A DNA stretch of 64,000 nt from DSVQ01 sp964484765 (GCA_964484765.1 CAZAGI010000012.1:70585-134584); one strand, 5' to 3'; numbered from the stretch's first letter, positions 10,342 through 19,390 are shown. Notes: generated by a model not told the origin, from the letters alone. A program made the numbers and translations.

Positions 10342-10950
10342 TCACTCCGCTTCCGACTGAATCGACATGCGCACGCGTTCCATGCCGGCTTCGTGGCCCG
10401 CGTCGAGCACCATCACGGCGGCACCGTGTGAAGCGTCACCGTGGCCGACCACGAGCAGTTTGTCGGGACCGCCGGGGGCGCGGCGAAGTTCCTGCAACCG
10501 CAGCAGCAGATCATCAGGGCCGCCGACCGGCAGACCGTCCACTTGCATCGCGTCATTGCGGTCGATGTTAACCACCACGTAGTCCGCACTTTCTTCGAAG
10601 TCCTGCAGCGTCTGCAGACCGGTCCCCGATCCTTTCTGCGCGTCCGGCGACGGCAGTGGAATCGTCGACCCCAACGATTGCATCGAAGTCACGAGGAAGA
10701 AAATCAATAAGAAGAAGACGATGTCGACCATCGCGGTCATGTCGATCAACTCTTCCTGATCGATGTGCTGTCCGGGCCGTGAGAGCGGTGCCTCATGTTC
10801 GTTGTCGCCGGCTTCGGCGGCTGGTTCCGTTTCTTGGTCGAGAAACGTTTTCGTTTTGCACTTCGGGCATTTCACCACGCCTTTCTCGCGGTCTGGCGAC
10901 GATGGGAAAATCTCGCAGCGACATTTCGGGCAAGTGACCGAACGCGTCAT
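10342..10950 (-). CDS. ExbD/TolR-like biopolymer transport protein with N-terminal zinc ribbon
   Basis: 202 residues. The start ATG 10950 overlaps the stop of the upstream exbD by four bases (ATGA), indicating translational coupling. The first 40 residues form a CxxC...CxxC zinc-ribbon (CPKCRCEIF and CPKCKTKTF), unusual for the family. The ExbD part starts near residue 65: DMTAMVDIVFFLLIFFLVTSM is the single transmembrane helix with the conserved proton-path aspartate, followed by a periplasmic domain of about 110 residues ending in VVGHGDASHGAAVMVLDAGHEAGMERVRM. ExbD/TolR partners with an ExbB/TolQ channel and converts proton motive force into work on the envelope. With the zinc ribbon on the cytoplasmic side, it may sense metal or bind nucleic acid or protein (inference). 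Confidence 0.88.
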   Translation of the reverse strand: MTRSVTCPKCRCEIFPSSPDREKGVVKCPKCKTKTFLDQETEPAAEAGDNEHEAPLSRPGQHIDQEELIDMTAMVDIVFFLLIFFLVTSMQSLGSTIPLPSPDAQKGSGTGLQTLQDFEESADYVVVNIDRNDAMQVDGLPVGGPDDLLLRLQELRRAPGGPDKLLVVGHGDASHGAAVMVLDAGHEAGMERVRMSIQSEAE

Positions 10951-11432
10951 TTGCCGATCTCCTGCTCGATCACCGCCAGCTTCAGCTCAATTCCCGGTAC
11001 ACCCGATGCGGTTGTCGCAATCCGGTTGAGATCGCGCAGCTTGACGTTCTTTTCGGCCTTGATGAGCACGATGGTTTTTTGAGCCTGCACGGCCGCCTCG
11101 ACGGCATTTCGCACGGCTTTGATCTGGTCTTCGGGATTCGCGATTGGTTCGCCCTCTTCGCCGTCACCCAGATAGAGAAACGTCCCGCCGCCGTTGGGAT
11201 CGAGCGTGATCGAGAGAATCACCGCGGCGTCGAGATCCGCCGCCACCACATGCCGGGCCGTGGGCAGGTCCATCTCCGCCAGTGCGGCGCCCACCGTCGT
11301 CACGAGGAAGAAGATGTTCATCATGAAGACGAGATCGATCATCGCGGTGATGTCGAATTTCGCTTCATCAAGCATCGACTTCCGCTTCACGAGCGGGCCG
11401 TCGTCATCGTTGCTGGCGGAGGAATGGGACAT
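10947..11432 (-). CDS. ExbD/TolR family biopolymer transport protein
   Basis: 161 residues from ATG 11432. A short cytoplasmic N-terminus (VKRKSMLDEAKFD) leads into the helix DITAMIDLVFMMNIFFLVTTVGA with the conserved membrane aspartate, and a periplasmic alpha/beta domain ends in GVPGIELKLAVIEQEIGK. It is the standard-size member of two tandem exbD genes; upstream by 21 bases lies the ExbB/TolQ-like channel gene. Two different ExbD proteins with one ExbB suggests a heteromeric stator as in Tol (TolQ with TolR) or TonB systems. No TonB, TolA or outer membrane receptor gene is visible nearby, so the driven partner is unknown. Confidence 0.93.
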   Translation of the reverse strand: MSHSSASNDDDGPLVKRKSMLDEAKFDITAMIDLVFMMNIFFLVTTVGAALAEMDLPTARHVVAADLDAAVILSITLDPNGGGTFLYLGDGEEGEPIANPEDQIKAVRNAVEAAVQAQKTIVLIKAEKNVKLRDLNRIATTASGVPGIELKLAVIEQEIGK

Positions 11433-11453
11433 GACAGCCGTGAGGGAAATCGA

Positions 11454-12077
11454 CTAGCGGCGGAAATGTTCCAGCACACGGGCCACGCTGGAATCCAGAG
11501 AATCCTGCAGCGCCCGTACACGGATATTCAGGAACGACAGGATATATCCCAAGGGAATCGCGGTGGCGAGACCCATCGCCGTACAAATGAGGGCGATACT
11601 GATTTCTTCGGCAATCTGGGAAGGCTGGACCTTTTCGCCGGTCCCGATGCGGCCGAACGCCCCCATCATCCCCAGCACGGTTCCGAACAAGCCTAGCAGC
11701 GGACCGTTCTTGATGACCGTCACAATCCAGCTGATGCGGAATTCCAGATCGGCAAGAATGCTGCGCTGCAGGTTCGAAGACACCAGTTGCCGCAGTTGCG
11801 GAAAACTCAACGTCCGGTTGGCGATCATCAGCAGGCACAATCGCGGCAATCCGCGGTAATCGTAATCGCACTGCTTGACGGCGGCGTCGTAATTCCCCGC
11901 TTTGAAGTGCCCTTGCAGGGTATTGATGAACTCGGTTTCGGCTTCCATCGAACGAAACCGCAACTGACCGATCCGTCGCCAGATCAGAATCACGCAGTAC
12001 ATGCCCCAGAGAAAGTTCAGGGCCAGGAAGGCGTAGGACGCGTCTTCCAGATAATTGACAAACTGATGCGCATTCAT
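11454..12077 (-). CDS. MotA/TolQ/ExbB proton channel family protein
   Basis: 207 residues from ATG 12077. Three hydrophobic segments are visible: AFLALNFLWGMYCVILIW near the N-terminus, then the pair around ISWIVTVIKNGPLLGLFGTVLGMMGAF and EISIALICTAMGLATAIPLGYILSFL, which match the conserved TolQ/ExbB helices 2 and 3 (the GLFGTV and TAxGLxxAIP motifs). It forms the pentameric channel of a proton-motive-force-driven stator with the ExbD proteins encoded next. Order channel-ExbD-ExbD on the minus strand looks like one operon. Its promoter would lie in the poorly assembled region 12078-12330, so regulation cannot be read. Confidence 0.93.
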   Translation of the reverse strand: MNAHQFVNYLEDASYAFLALNFLWGMYCVILIWRRIGQLRFRSMEAETEFINTLQGHFKAGNYDAAVKQCDYDYRGLPRLCLLMIANRTLSFPQLRQLVSSNLQRSILADLEFRISWIVTVIKNGPLLGLFGTVLGMMGAFGRIGTGEKVQPSQIAEEISIALICTAMGLATAIPLGYILSFLNIRVRALQDSLDSSVARVLEHFRR

Positions 12078-12130
12078 AGCGAGCCTGGGATCTTCACAGC
12101 GGGAGCATCATGAGGGGACGTCAGTTGTGG

Positions 12131-12340
12131 GTCAGTTTGAACAACCAAAGAGTCGGGGGGGGGGGGCCCCCCCCACCATTTAGGGTGGTTTGAAAAACAA
12201 AGGTGGGGGGCCCCGCCCCCCCCCAAAAACCCCACCCCCCCCCCCCCGCCGGCCCGNNNNNNNNNNCACCTTATATTTGTTGTATAATAACACAACGCTG
12301 GCCGCGCCCCCCCCCCCGACTCTTCAGACCGACCCACGAC
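12131..12340. other. Scaffold gap (10 N) embedded in low-complexity, probably artefactual sequence
   Basis: Ten N at 12257-12266 mark a scaffold join. The flanks are unusual for this genome: a run of 12 G followed by 8 C at 12155-12174, more G and C runs at 12204-12247, and a C run at 12307-12317. A degenerate motif of about 30 bases (gggtcagtttgaacaaccaaag at 12129-12150) seems to recur at 12183-12202 and, inverted, at 12318-12335. I read this as error-rich read ends piled up against a hard-to-sequence stretch. In the whole interval from 12078 to 12581 I see no coding region; it should contain the promoters of the divergent tolQ-like and aminotransferase genes. Confidence 0.85.
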
Positions 12341-12581
12341 CAGGGACGTCGCAGCAAAAACTCGGCCACGGCGGCGTCTCTGCGACAATACCGCAACGGC
12401 GGAGCGTCTGCCATCGTTCCTCTCCGAAACGCGGCCGGGTGGCCAGCATCAACGGCCGGCATGTGGTGCAGCGACAAATCTTTCCGATTCGTCCGTCTTG
12501 CCCTGCGCCGCGGCGTGGCTCAGAATAACCGGCGAGATCGCCATCAGGAATGAAACTTCGTCATCACAAGGAATCGCCCGC

Positions 12582-13766
12582 ATGTTGCCCGCTCCTGTCT
12601 CTCCCAGCCGTCGAATTCTCATGGGGCCCGGACCGAGTGACGTTCCGCATCGGGTGCTGGCCGCGCTCGCCGCTCCCACGGTCGGGCACCTCGATCCCTA
12701 CTTCCTGCAGATTATGGATGAATTGCAGGCGATGCTGCGGCAGGTCTTCTGTACGCAGAACAAATTGACGCTCGCCGTCAGCGGAACCGGCAGCGCGGGA
12801 ATGGAAACCACCGTCGTCAATCTCATCGAACCCGGCGACAAAATGGTCGTCTGCGTCAACGGCGTCTTCGGCGGTCGCATGGCCGACGTCGCCCGCCGCG
12901 CCGGTGCGGAAGTTTTTCTTTTGGAACGGCCCTACGGTGAAATTTTTGACGCCGCAGAAATCGAAGCAGCGTTGAAGAAGCACAGCCCGAAAGTCGTCGG
13001 CATCGTCAACGCAGAAACCTCGACCGGCGCGCATCAACCCGTGCAAGACATTGCGAAACTCTGCCATGCCCAGGGCGCATTGATCCTCGTGGATTGCGTC
13101 ACCTCCCTCGGCGGCGTTCCCGTCGAGGTTGACGCCTGGGAACTCGACGCGGTTTACAGCGGCACCCAGAAGTGCCTGAGTTGTCCGCCGGGACTCGCCC
13201 CCGTCACCTTCAGTGATCGGGCCGTGGCCGCGATCGATGCCCGCAAAACCAAGGTCCAAAGCTGGTACCTCGACATGCAGATGGTCAAGGATTACTGGGG
13301 CAGCAGCCGGGCTTATCACCACACCGCTCCCATCAACATGAATTACAGCCTGCACGAAGCGCTGCGGCTGGTACTGGAAGAAGGGCTGCCTGCCCGGTTC
13401 GCCCGGCATCTGCGGAACCACGTGGCCCTGCGCGAAGGTTTGGCAGCGATGGGGATTTCTTATGCAGCTCCGGCGATGCATCGGTTGCCGATGCTGAACG
13501 CCGTGAAAATTCCCACCGGTGCCGACGACGTGACCACCCGTAAACAATTACTGAACGAATTCGGGATTGAAATTGGCGGCGGGTTGGGGCCGTGGAAAGG
13601 CCAGGTCTGGCGAATCGGCCTGATGGGCACCACCTCCTCGGCATCGAATGTGCTTCTCTTTCTGGCGGCGTTGGAAAAATGCTTGCTTGATCAAGGAGTG
13701 AAAGCCATCCCCGGCGCGGGGGTCGCCGCAGCAAATGCCAGTTATCGAACGGCCTCAGCGAACTAA
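12582..13766 (+). CDS. Class V aminotransferase (alanine/serine-glyoxylate type)
   Basis: 394 residues from ATG 12582, preceded by CAAGGAA at 12568-12574; the frame runs back to 12498 but that part lies in dubious sequence. The protein matches the serine-pyruvate/alanine-glyoxylate aminotransferase group: MGPGPSDVPHRVLAALAAPTVGHLDP at the start, AVSGTGSAGMETTVVNLIEPGDK, an aspartate in LILVDCVTSLGGVPVEVDAW that binds the pyridine nitrogen of PLP, and the Schiff-base lysine in YSGTQKCLSCPPGLAP. Reaction: transfer of an amino group from alanine, serine or a purine-derived donor to glyoxylate. The exact donor cannot be told from sequence. It is cytoplasmic and stands alone before the DUF1559 gene. 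Confidence 0.92.
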   Translation: MLPAPVSPSRRILMGPGPSDVPHRVLAALAAPTVGHLDPYFLQIMDELQAMLRQVFCTQNKLTLAVSGTGSAGMETTVVNLIEPGDKMVVCVNGVFGGRMADVARRAGAEVFLLERPYGEIFDAAEIEAALKKHSPKVVGIVNAETSTGAHQPVQDIAKLCHAQGALILVDCVTSLGGVPVEVDAWELDAVYSGTQKCLSCPPGLAPVTFSDRAVAAIDARKTKVQSWYLDMQMVKDYWGSSRAYHHTAPINMNYSLHEALRLVLEEGLPARFARHLRNHVALREGLAAMGISYAAPAMHRLPMLNAVKIPTGADDVTTRKQLLNEFGIEIGGGLGPWKGQVWRIGLMGTTSSASNVLLFLAALEKCLLDQGVKAIPGAGVAAANASYRTASAN

Positions 13767-13808
13767 GGCTGATGGTCGTCCTTCCTCATGGTCTGCACCA
13801 ATCGCCCA

Positions 13809-13833
13809 GGCGAGCTCTTCGGAAGAGTTCGCC
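13809..13833. terminator. Stem-loop downstream of aminotransferase gene
   Basis: Bases 13809-13819 (GGCGAGCTCTT) pair with 13823-13833 (AAGAGTTCGCC) across a CGG loop, 11 pairs with one G-U. There is no long T tract after it, so it is either a weak terminator or a processing structure 42 bases after the aminotransferase stop. The rest of 13767-14062 shows no convincing gene. Confidence 0.4.
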
Positions 13834-14062
13834 CGGTTTCGCGATGTTGGTTCTTTGCGCGACTGCTTGTTGGTCGCGGATCCTTGTTCGGAAAATAAGG
13901 AGCGAAATCCCAAAAAATATCGGCTATTTCGTTTGATTAACGGGTTTCATTTCGATATTCCTAGATGCGTTGCCTCTTTGCCACGTTCGTGGCAGTCTTG
14001 CTCGCACCAGATTTCGCCTCTCTCGTTCCGCTTCTCATTCTTGGAAGGAGGTCGGTTGCGTT

Positions 14063-15133
<1,071 letters not shown>

Positions 15134-15149
15134 TTCTGGTGCAAGCGAG

Positions 15150-15200
15150 CAGCTGAGTCGAAGCACGCTTGACGCGTCGACTCAGCTGTTTTTGTTGTTT
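15150..15200 (+). terminator. Rho-independent terminator of DUF1559 gene
   Basis: A perfect 12-base inverted repeat (CAGCTGAGTCGA at 15150-15161 and TCGACTCAGCTG at 15177-15188) with a 15-base loop is followed directly by TTTTTGTTGTTT at 15189-15200. It sits 16 bases after the DUF1559 stop, so it separates that gene from the downstream lipoprotein gene or attenuates read-through into it. Confidence 0.85.
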
Positions 15201-15236
15201 CGACCGCCCTGACCGCTCCGGCGGCGGGGTTGTGAC

Positions 15237-15791
15237 ATGAATTTTTCAGTGACAATCTATCGAAAGGCATCCGGGATGTGGAGGGGTTCTTCCGGCCAAC
15301 CAGGTCGCGTTGGCAAGGGATTTTTGTGGGCAGTGCTCGCAGCGGTTTCTGTGGGATGCGGTGGCGCAACCGGTCCCAAGGCTCCTCAATTTAAGGGGGA
15401 TACGATCCCCATCACCGGGATTGTTACATTGGATGGCAACCCGCTGGCGGATGCCAGCGTCACCTTCAATTTCGATGGAACGCCGCCGGTCGGTTTCATC
15501 TCCGCCGGCGGGAAGTCTGATTCGTCGGGCAAATATGTGGCCCGCAGCGCGGGGGGCAAGGAAGGGATTCCCATCGGGCGCTACAAAGTCACTGTGAGTT
15601 GCCTCGTCACCAAGAACGGGACCCCGTTTCGCGAGGACCCCGCCAGCGGGATGGACGCCGAGCAACTCAAATTGGCCGGTGGCCTCAAGGAAATGGTCCC
15701 GGTGAAATACACCGATATCGCGAAGACGCCGTTGACCATTGAGATCACCGCGGATCAGAAAGAAGCGAATCTGGGGCTGAAGTCCAAGTAG
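15237..15791 (+). CDS. Small lipoprotein with carboxypeptidase-regulatory-like fold
   Basis: 184 residues from ATG 15237; ATG 15276 (13 codons later) is an equally plausible start because it gives a compact lipoprotein signal. The hydrophobic stretch GKGFLWAVLAAVSVGCGG contains a lipobox-like cysteine, so the mature protein is probably lipid-anchored. The mature part has ITGIVTLDGNPLADASVTFNFDG and IPIGRYKVTVSC, the transthyretin-like pattern of planctomycete lipoproteins of unknown function often encoded next to DUF1559 proteins, as here. It is separated from the DUF1559 gene by a terminator and is followed by its own terminator. Confidence 0.85.
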   Translation: MNFSVTIYRKASGMWRGSSGQPGRVGKGFLWAVLAAVSVGCGGATGPKAPQFKGDTIPITGIVTLDGNPLADASVTFNFDGTPPVGFISAGGKSDSSGKYVARSAGGKEGIPIGRYKVTVSCLVTKNGTPFREDPASGMDAEQLKLAGGLKEMVPVKYTDIAKTPLTIEITADQKEANLGLKSK

Positions 15792-15808
15792 CCTGCCAGT
15801 ACCACCAG

Positions 15809-15856
15809 AAAGCACAGGTCTCCGCACTCAGGTTGCCTGTGCTTTTTCGTTTTCTT
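15809..15856 (+). terminator. Rho-independent terminator after lipoprotein gene
   Basis: Bases 15809-15818 (AAAGCACAGG) pair perfectly with 15836-15845 (CCTGTGCTTT) across a 17-base loop, followed by a T-rich tail (TTCGTTTTCTTG). It is 18 bases after the lipoprotein stop codon. Confidence 0.82.
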
Positions 15857-16027
15857 GTGTGTGCCAAGAGGCGCGGGCGTATCACGGGCACCCGACAAAA
15901 GTCGATCGTTGCCGCGTGGAATCCTTGACCGCCAACTTGTCGCAGGTACACCAGCCGTCCTATTATCGATTGGCATATCAGCTGTGATACACCGTCCCAT
16001 CCGCCCCCATCCAGATGAGAGCCCAAG

Positions 16028-16816
16028 ATGATGCGCATGATTTTTGTTGGCGTGGCGCTTGCACTTTGGCCGGTCGATTTCCTGCGGGCGGGGCTGATCC
16101 ATCATTATTCATTCAACTCGGATGTGACGGATTCGGTCGGGAACGCCGACGGAACTCTGCTCAATGGAGCCATCGTGTCGGGCGGCAGTCTGCTGCTGGA
16201 TGGCGTCGATGACTACGTCCAGTTGGACGAAAAGATTGTGCCCCTTACCGGAAGTTACACGGTTGCCCTCTTCGCCCAGCAACTCGGCTACCCGTTTCCC
16301 AACACCTTTTCGGAGTTTATTTCTCAGGGCATGTCGCAACTGGTTTTCATGACTCCCGATCCCGGATTCTATCTTGGGCATCAATACAATACCGCGGCTC
16401 CCTTCGAGGTTCGCGCGACCGACGCCTGGCTTGGAACCGGCGTCCCGATCCCCTCGTTCGGGGTGCTGCACCACTACGCACTGACCGTCGATGCTGTGAA
16501 TGGGGTGTCCCGCCTGTACCTGGATGGCATCCTGTCGGCCACGCTGTTCAGTAGCATTTCCACGACCGCACTGGGTTCAAATACGCGCTTCGGTGCCCAG
16601 TTTTCCGGTCCCGGCCAAGACCCGTCGGAATACTTTGTGGGCCGCATTGATGATGTGCGGATCTATGACGTGGCACTGTCCGCGAACGAGGTCGCCGCGC
16701 TGTCGGCCGTCCCCGAGCCATCGGGATTAGCGCTCTGCATCGCTGGATGTTGTGCCTGGGGTCTGCGTTTGCGACGGGCGCGGGTTGCAGTGGGCGAACT
16801 TGGGCGCTTGCGGTGA
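16028..16816 (+). CDS. Secreted LamG-fold protein with PEP-CTERM sorting signal
   Basis: 262 residues from ATG 16028 (ATG 16031 and 16037 are alternatives). A signal peptide (MIFVGVALALWPVDFLRAG) precedes a concanavalin-like LamG domain: LIHHYSFNSDVTDSVGNADGTLLNGA at the start, LLLDGVDDYVQL, and YFVGRIDDVRIYDVALSANEVAAL at the end, the usual LamG_3 layout. The C-terminus VPEPSGLALCIAGCCAWG followed by LRLRRAR is a PEP-CTERM tripartite signal (VPEP motif, hydrophobic helix, basic tail), predicting processing by an exosortase encoded elsewhere. The role is probably in the cell surface or extracellular matrix. It converges with the TIR-phosphatase gene 36 bases away. Confidence 0.9.
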   Translation: MMRMIFVGVALALWPVDFLRAGLIHHYSFNSDVTDSVGNADGTLLNGAIVSGGSLLLDGVDDYVQLDEKIVPLTGSYTVALFAQQLGYPFPNTFSEFISQGMSQLVFMTPDPGFYLGHQYNTAAPFEVRATDAWLGTGVPIPSFGVLHHYALTVDAVNGVSRLYLDGILSATLFSSISTTALGSNTRFGAQFSGPGQDPSEYFVGRIDDVRIYDVALSANEVAALSAVPEPSGLALCIAGCCAWGLRLRRARVAVGELGRLR

Positions 16817-16852
16817 ACGCGCAGGACCCTGATCTACCATCCGCGGAGATGC

Positions 16853-18061
16853 TCAGCCGCGGCGGCGCGTGAAACAAACGGCCGTCGCATCGTCTCGAAA
16901 CTTTTCCATGCCGACAAACAATTTCATGTCGGCCAGCACCGCCTCCCCCATGTGCGGTGCGTCTCCCTGGGCACGCTGCAGCACCGCTTTCAAGCGCTCG
17001 TTTCCGTACAACTGATTCTCCGAGTTCATCGCTTCAGTGATTCCATCGGTATACAGAAACACGGCATCGCCCATCGCCAACCCACACGTCACCTGTTCGA
17101 AGGCCAGCGCCTCGACAACGCCGATGGGCATACTCACCTGATCATGCGGCACGACGGGTTCGATGGCACCATTTTGCCGGCGGATGAATCCCGGTCCAGC
17201 GCCGGCGCTGACCGCCCGGAGTTGATTGGTTGTCACATCGAGTGCCACGACCGTCAGCGTCACGAAGCTGTTCCCAGACATTCTTTGATAGTAGCTCCGA
17301 TTGATGGCCTGCAGCAGCGCCGTGAGGTCGGACCCGTATAACATGACGGCCATGGCGATCATTCCCTGCAGAGCGGCCATCCCGAGCGCTGCCGAGACGC
17401 CGTGTCCCGACGTATCCGCGACCAGTACGAGAATCTCGCCTGTGGGCAGCGTGTGAAAGTCGTAGGCATCACCCGCCAAGACCCCGTCCGAGCAGGGTTC
17501 AATGGTGGCCCAGAACGAATACTCCGGCAGTGCGGGAACCTCCTTGGGAATCATGCTCTGCTGGATCCGTGCCGCGATGTCCAATTCCCGCTGGACTCGG
17601 TCCACGGCCGCTTCCTGGGCGGTGCGATTGATGTCGGGGATCTTGTCCAGTTCCCGCATGAGTGCTCGAAAATAGGCATCCGGTGCAAAGGAATGCCGTT
17701 CAATGGCCTGGATGTGGCCGATCTGAAATTCGAGTTCATCGGTCAGGGGCAGCGGTTCCAGATAAATGGGCAGCAGTTTCAATTCGCGTTTGACCGCCAG
17801 GCGAATCTCCCGCATGACCCACTTGGATGCCAGCGCCCGCGGGGACAGATAAACGATGACCAGTTTGCTGGTGAGGAGTGATCGCGAAATGGACTCCGGC
17901 CAGGCATCAGAGGGACTGATGCCTTCGTCGTACCAGATGCGATAGCCCGACTCATGCAGACGCCGGAGTTCCGGATAGACGATGGCGTCATCCGCATGTG
18001 CATAACTGGCAAAGAGGAACGGCTCGACGCCCTGATAAGCCTCAAACGGTTTGTCCGTCAT
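16853..18061 (-). CDS. TIR domain fused to SpoIIE/RsbU-type PP2C phosphatase
   Basis: 402 residues from ATG 18061; the longer frame to 18202 runs into an inverted repeat and is not used. Residues 14-130 are a TIR_2-like domain: FLFASYAHADD, a RIWYDEGISPSDAW segment, and SKWVMREIRLA, in which E85 aligns with the catalytic glutamate of NAD-cleaving TIR domains. A helical linker (VQRELDIAARIQQSMIP, residues 156-172) of the kind seen before SpoIIE domains leads into a PP2C phosphatase: GD at 197-198 and D201, VADTSGHG (D216), LYTDGITEA (D339) and RDDATAV (D390/D391), so all metal-binding acidic residues are retained. It should dephosphorylate a serine/threonine phosphoprotein such as an anti-sigma antagonist, under control of the TIR input. 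No partner switch genes (rsbV/rsbW-like) lie next to it. Confidence 0.88.
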   Translation of the reverse strand: MTDKPFEAYQGVEPFLFASYAHADDAIVYPELRRLHESGYRIWYDEGISPSDAWPESISRSLLTSKLVIVYLSPRALASKWVMREIRLAVKRELKLLPIYLEPLPLTDELEFQIGHIQAIERHSFAPDAYFRALMRELDKIPDINRTAQEAAVDRVQRELDIAARIQQSMIPKEVPALPEYSFWATIEPCSDGVLAGDAYDFHTLPTGEILVLVADTSGHGVSAALGMAALQGMIAMAVMLYGSDLTALLQAINRSYYQRMSGNSFVTLTVVALDVTTNQLRAVSAGAGPGFIRRQNGAIEPVVPHDQVSMPIGVVEALAFEQVTCGLAMGDAVFLYTDGITEAMNSENQLYGNERLKAVLQRAQGDAPHMGEAVLADMKLFVGMEKFRDDATAVCFTRRRG

Positions 18062-18160
18062 CGCGCTCCTCAATTCCAACTTGGTGCGTGCCACCGGCGG
18101 TCGCTGTGGGTCACCAGTGGTTTGTGTTCGAGCACTCCACACAGAAGGCACGGGCGAGGA

Positions 18161-18247
18161 GTCGGGTGGAACGCGTCCGCGAGTTCCACCACATCCCTGC
18201 AAACATCGTTAGCTCGCGGTGGAACTCGAAGACTCGGTCCACCCGAC
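18161..18247. repeat. Long inverted repeat between transaldolase and TIR-phosphatase genes
   Basis: Left arm 18161-18192 and right arm 18215-18247 are complementary at about 26 of 32 positions (core GGGTGGA...CGAGTTCCACC). Inner palindromes (GGTGGAAC/GTTCCACC) also exist in each arm. It begins eight bases beyond the transaldolase stop on that gene's 3' side, so it probably acts as a terminator and RNA-stabilising structure. The sequence is of the REP-like type that recurs between genes in planctomycetes. Confidence 0.65.
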
Positions 18248-18254
18248 ATTTCCC

Positions 18255-19295
18255 TTACCGCTTGCTCGCAATCGTTTTGAGGAGCGCGTTGAACGGGTCG
18301 GCGAATTTGGCGAGGCCTTCGTCCATCAGGAAGCTTTCGAGTTTCGCGAAGTCGACTTTCTGGTCGATGTCGGCGAGGACATTGGCCGGCGGGAGTTTGT
18401 CCACCTTGCGGGTGAAGGTTTTGCCCGCGAGTTTCTGCACCGCGGCGTTGGTGCCGGGGGGGTTGGTCTGAATGTCGGCCCCGGCAAGGGCGTCGACGTA
18501 TTTGTCCGGGGAATCGGCCGGGTCTTTGGTGCCGGTGCTGGCGAAGATGAACTCCTGCTTCAGCGGCAGTTTTTTGTCGGACCAGAACTGGTTGTTCTCC
18601 TGCCACAATCGTTGGGCATTCACGATGCCGACGAGGCCTTGTGCTTCCGGAATCAGGTCCGGCACGTGTTTCTTCGTGTAGACGTCGATGCGGCTGACGA
18701 AGATGCTGTAGACCGACTTGAAACCGGTGAGTGACGACCGCCGCTGGGCGCCGCGCCAGACGTTGTCGCGGGCGATTTCATACTGCCGCTTGGTGAAGAG
18801 CAGCGTGACATTGAGCGTGATTCCCGCGGCGGCGAGTTCTTCCAGCGCCGCGAGTCCACCGGGGGTTGCCGGGACTTTGATCATACGGTTGGTGTGCCCG
18901 GCCGCGTATTTCTTGCCGAGGGCGACGTACTGCTTGGCTTTGTCGGCGACAGAGAGTGTGCACGACTTGTCTTCGAGCAGCGGGTCGAGTTCGAAACTGA
19001 CGTAGCCGTCATCCCCCTTGGTCGCCGTGTGGACTTCCGCAAAGACTTCCTGAGCCTGTTTGACGAGTTTGTCCGTCATTTCCCAGGCGATGTCGGTATC
19101 GCTGAGGCCCTTCTGGACCAAAGCACGAATCTGGTCATCGAAGCGGCCGGTCTTGAGCAGGTCGGAAATGATGATTGGGTTCGAGGTTGCCCCGGTCGCG
19201 CCGAACTTGCGGTTTTCGAGCACCAGATCGGGATCAATGCTGTCGAGCCAGAGTTTCGTCCCGGAAGCAACGAGCGATTCAAGCGGCGTGGGCAT
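18255..19295 (-). CDS. tal: Transaldolase
   Basis: 346 residues from ATG 19295, with AAGGA eight bases upstream on the minus strand; ATG 19313 and the 84-codon upstream frame extension are less likely. Transaldolase moves a dihydroxyacetone unit between sugar phosphates in the non-oxidative pentose phosphate pathway in the cytoplasm. Visible signatures: LWLDSIDPDLV, GATSNPIIISDLL (the family TSNP motif), RMIKVPATPGGLAALEELAAAGITLNVTLLF with the Schiff-base lysine in MIKVPAT, and FIFASTGTKDP. Length fits the TalB/TalAB-like class. It is monocistronic as far as can be seen, with inverted repeats at both sides, and is transcribed away from purB. Confidence 0.95.
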   Translation of the reverse strand: MPTPLESLVASGTKLWLDSIDPDLVLENRKFGATGATSNPIIISDLLKTGRFDDQIRALVQKGLSDTDIAWEMTDKLVKQAQEVFAEVHTATKGDDGYVSFELDPLLEDKSCTLSVADKAKQYVALGKKYAAGHTNRMIKVPATPGGLAALEELAAAGITLNVTLLFTKRQYEIARDNVWRGAQRRSSLTGFKSVYSIFVSRIDVYTKKHVPDLIPEAQGLVGIVNAQRLWQENNQFWSDKKLPLKQEFIFASTGTKDPADSPDKYVDALAGADIQTNPPGTNAAVQKLAGKTFTRKVDKLPPANVLADIDQKVDFAKLESFLMDEGLAKFADPFNALLKTIASKR

Positions 19296-19390
19296 CAGAC
19301 AATCCTTGCGCATCGGCGGATGAGGTGACAAGCGGATCAAGTTGCTCCATGATAATAGGTTGGTCGGGCCGACGAAACGGTTGGTCGTCG

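Noticed and set aside
12564..13547. 327-codon minus-strand frame inside the aminotransferase gene
   Set aside because: Antisense shadow of a clear PLP enzyme; no ribosome site or recognisable domain.
16853..18061. Thoeris- or CBASS-type defence island around the TIR protein
   Set aside because: No ThsA-like effector, cyclase or nuclease gene is near; neighbours are metabolic genes, and the fused domain is a phosphatase.
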